From contig WQRV01000005.1 of the NCBI GenBank assembly GCA_009786575.1, positions 274-44,591 on the forward strand: 44,318 nt of DNA, in the 5' to 3' direction. Under the pieces are notes generated by a model. That model searched no databases, had not been told where the DNA came from, and worked only from the letters and a program-made list of their open reading frames with translations. Below, piece by piece: positions 42,919-44,318 of the stretch. Positions within the stretch are counted from its first letter, which is position 1; every line of letters begins with the position of its first letter. The position numbers and the translations under genes were made by a program. The DNA comes from Chitinispirillia bacterium (GTDB lineage Bacteria; Fibrobacterota; Chitinivibrionia; Chitinivibrionales; Chitinispirillaceae).

Positions 42919-43512
42919 CTATTTGCTCTTCCCAGTGTTTTTGACCTGCCCGCTGTCCCGAATTACCCCCATCTGCTCCTTCCCGCTGACAGTCACGACA
43001 CCCTCCATATTGAGGTTGCCCCGGGGTTTGTTCAACCTGCTGCTGTCGTTTGAGCTATCCGCCAGAACCAGTTCGCCCCCGGCGCCCTGCTCCGGCGATA
43101 CCGGCTGGGCTACTGCCGCAAGCTCCGCCGCTGCCGCCGCCTTCTTGGCCAGGTCATCCGCGCTCATAGAGTGGTACGTGACGTACCCGCCCACGGCTAC
43201 CATTATCAACATCAAAAAGAGTGTTACGGGGGTGTACTTTTTGATGAATATCATGGGCGTTATGGCCGACGGCGCGAGCATCTTCTTAGGATTCGCGCAC
43301 ACCCTCAGGATCTCGCTGTCAACCGCCTCCGAAGGGTTGTCGCCCAAAATTTCAGCCGTGTAGAGGGATACGTGCTCCTGCTTATAGGCGCCGGTTTCGC
43401 GCCGGCACTCCTCGCATTCCTCTAAATGGGCCTCGTAGGCCGCGGCTTCGCCCGCGTCCAGTTCACCCGAGATATACAGCAGGCCGGAAACTTCAAATTT
43501 ACTGCACGCCAT
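42919..43512 (-). CDS. Anti-sigma factor with zinc-binding N-terminus
   Basis: 197 aa. The N-terminal domain has HLEECEECRRE (H-x3-C-x2-C), the ZAS zinc motif of group-IV sigma antagonists. A single membrane segment lies near residues 95-115 (YTPVTLFLMLIMVAVGGYVTY). The outer part is polar and not recognised. It overlaps the sigma gene by 14 nt, the typical arrangement of a sigma and its membrane-bound antagonist. The signal and the sensing protease are not visible. Confidence 0.85.
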   Translation of the reverse strand: MACSKFEVSGLLYISGELDAGEAAAYEAHLEECEECRRETGAYKQEHVSLYTAEILGDNPSEAVDSEILRVCANPKKMLAPSAITPMIFIKKYTPVTLFLMLIMVAVGGYVTYHSMSADDLAKKAAAAAELAAVAQPVSPEQGAGGELVLADSSNDSSRLNKPRGNLNMEGVVTVSGKEQMGVIRDSGQVKNTGKSK

Positions 43513-44074
43513 CGATCCCCCTCTTTTTAAGTTCCTTCCGCATGTTTATCAGCGCCAGGCGCATACGTCCGAGCGCCGTATTTATGGGACAGCCCATCAT
43601 CTCGGCGATCTCCTTGAAGGGCACCCCGCCCAGTTCCCTGAGCAGGAATACCTCGCGCTGGGATGGCTCCAGTTCCGCAACTGCCTCGTTTACCGCCCCA
43701 CGCAGCCGCTTGTACGAGAGATCCTGATCCGGCGAGTCGATCTTGCTCCCCACCGACCCGTCCGTGTCCTTCGCGTGGTCGGTCTCTACCTTTGCGTGGC
43801 GGTAGTAGTCGATAGTCCGCTTGTGCGCGATCCCGAACAGCCAGCTCAGGAAACTGCGCGAACGGTCGAACTGGTTCGCGTTGCGCATCGCCGCCAAAAA
43901 TGTCTCCTGCAGCATGTCCTCAGCGATGTCCCGGTCGCTGGTCATGCGAAGCAGAAAACCGAATACCCGGCTCCGGTACCGCTCGTAGAGCGCCGAGAAA
44001 CCCCGCGGGTTCCCCGACATCCACATGTCGAACAATTGCCGGTCGTCAGTTTGCTGTTGTTCCTGCTCTTCCAT
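43499..44074 (-). CDS. ECF-family RNA polymerase sigma factor
   Basis: 191 aa. Region 2 has FSALYERYRSRVFGFLLRMTSDRDIAEDMLQETFLAAMRN and a WLFGIAHKRTIDYYR helix; region 4 has LEPSQREVFLLRELGGVPFKEIAEMMGCPINTALGRMRLALINMRKEL. It lacks region 3 and a large N-terminus. The start ATG has only a weak GGGG site. It probably directs an envelope or stress regulon under control of the adjacent anti-sigma protein; a target promoter cannot be picked out here. Confidence 0.93.
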   Translation of the reverse strand: MEEQEQQQTDDRQLFDMWMSGNPRGFSALYERYRSRVFGFLLRMTSDRDIAEDMLQETFLAAMRNANQFDRSRSFLSWLFGIAHKRTIDYYRHAKVETDHAKDTDGSVGSKIDSPDQDLSYKRLRGAVNEAVAELEPSQREVFLLRELGGVPFKEIAEMMGCPINTALGRMRLALINMRKELKKRGIDGVQ

Positions 44075-44220
44075 AGCCCCAAACCTGCGAATCTGTTAAT
44101 ATTACGATTATGATGTTTCCGATATTGTCTGTTATCTATACTAAAATAATAAAAGTCTGACGTAAAGTCAAAGATAAATGGAAATTTAGCGTTGTAATGG
44201 ATGATAAATAAAACGGTTTT

Positions 44221-44318
44221 GTAGGGGCGACCGTCCCCGGTCGCCCGCCAACGCACGGATTGCGGTATACGTTGAATCAAACGCAATATCGCAATTCCGG
44301 CACGGGCGACCGGGGACG
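44221..44318. repeat. Palindromic repeat family 2, copy 2 (cut by window end)
   Basis: GTAGGGGCGACCG arm, then a centre that is the reverse complement of the centre of copy 1, with GAATTGCGATAT-type arms, and the start of the closing arm. The 40 nt before it match those before copy 1 in direct orientation. 44075-44220 holds no gene that I can support apart from the sigma leader. Confidence 0.8.

Overview
The window looks like a chromosomal contig from a Gram-negative, anaerobe-like bacterium with a GC-rich core. Several features fit the Fibrobacterota/FCB side of the tree: secreted enzymes with C-terminal Ig-like or sorting-type tails, a SPOR-domain envelope protein, a PurF homologue with an MGGFFG N-terminus in place of a catalytic Cys, a DUF1846 protein and a UPF0210/ACT pair. 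This placement is inference; no rRNA or tRNA gene was seen.

Layout. (1) 1-9480 is a visibly AT-richer accessory island. It holds the end of a PD-(D/E)XK nuclease-family protein and then six tightly packed genes of a surface-glycan cluster: DUF268 protein, HAD hydrolase, radical SAM enzyme, GT4 glycosyltransferase, a second glycosyltransferase and an alkaline-phosphatase/sulfatase-fold transferase. Five of the six carry the same kind of small Rossmann-like domain attached to an unrelated catalytic domain. (2) 9481-15349 holds an AlbA-type ATP-binding protein with a VTPQ repeat, a CPA2 antiporter, and a sulfate-activation pair (APS kinase and ATP sulfurylase) followed by a short pyruvate-kinase-like protein. 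(3) 15350-18063 holds three divergent DUF2589-type paralogues around an AT-rich gene whose motifs match GH-E (HNH/Endo VII) toxin nucleases. This is the best candidate for an undescribed system. (4) 18109-27478 holds a secreted GH3 glycosidase, a DUF1846 protein, the PurF-like protein and carB. (5) 27594-32837 is a housekeeping run: small membrane protein, PtsN-like IIA, miaB, LapA-like protein, SPOR protein, gatB and a repeat-rich secreted protein. (6) 32847-36012 (minus strand) holds UPF0210, its ACT partner and a DUF4143 AAA ATPase. (7) 36219-44074 holds a large secreted M6 protease, an MnmD-like methyltransferase, a HAMP-like membrane protein, a DUF4380-like protein, trpS, and an ECF sigma/anti-sigma pair.

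Two families of dispersed palindromic repeats run through the window. Family 1 has four copies (12592, 14249, 22416, 34223) with A/T-rich terminal inverted arms and a shared core CAGCCGTGATG. Family 2 (24055, 44221, and a solo end at 27522) has GGGGCGA-type arms, and the two longer copies have similar outer flanks but an inverted centre. A duplicated promoter block precedes both the AlbA-type gene and the antiporter, and places the antiporter start codon at the predicted transcription start. All functional assignments rest on motif recognition by eye; no database search was run.
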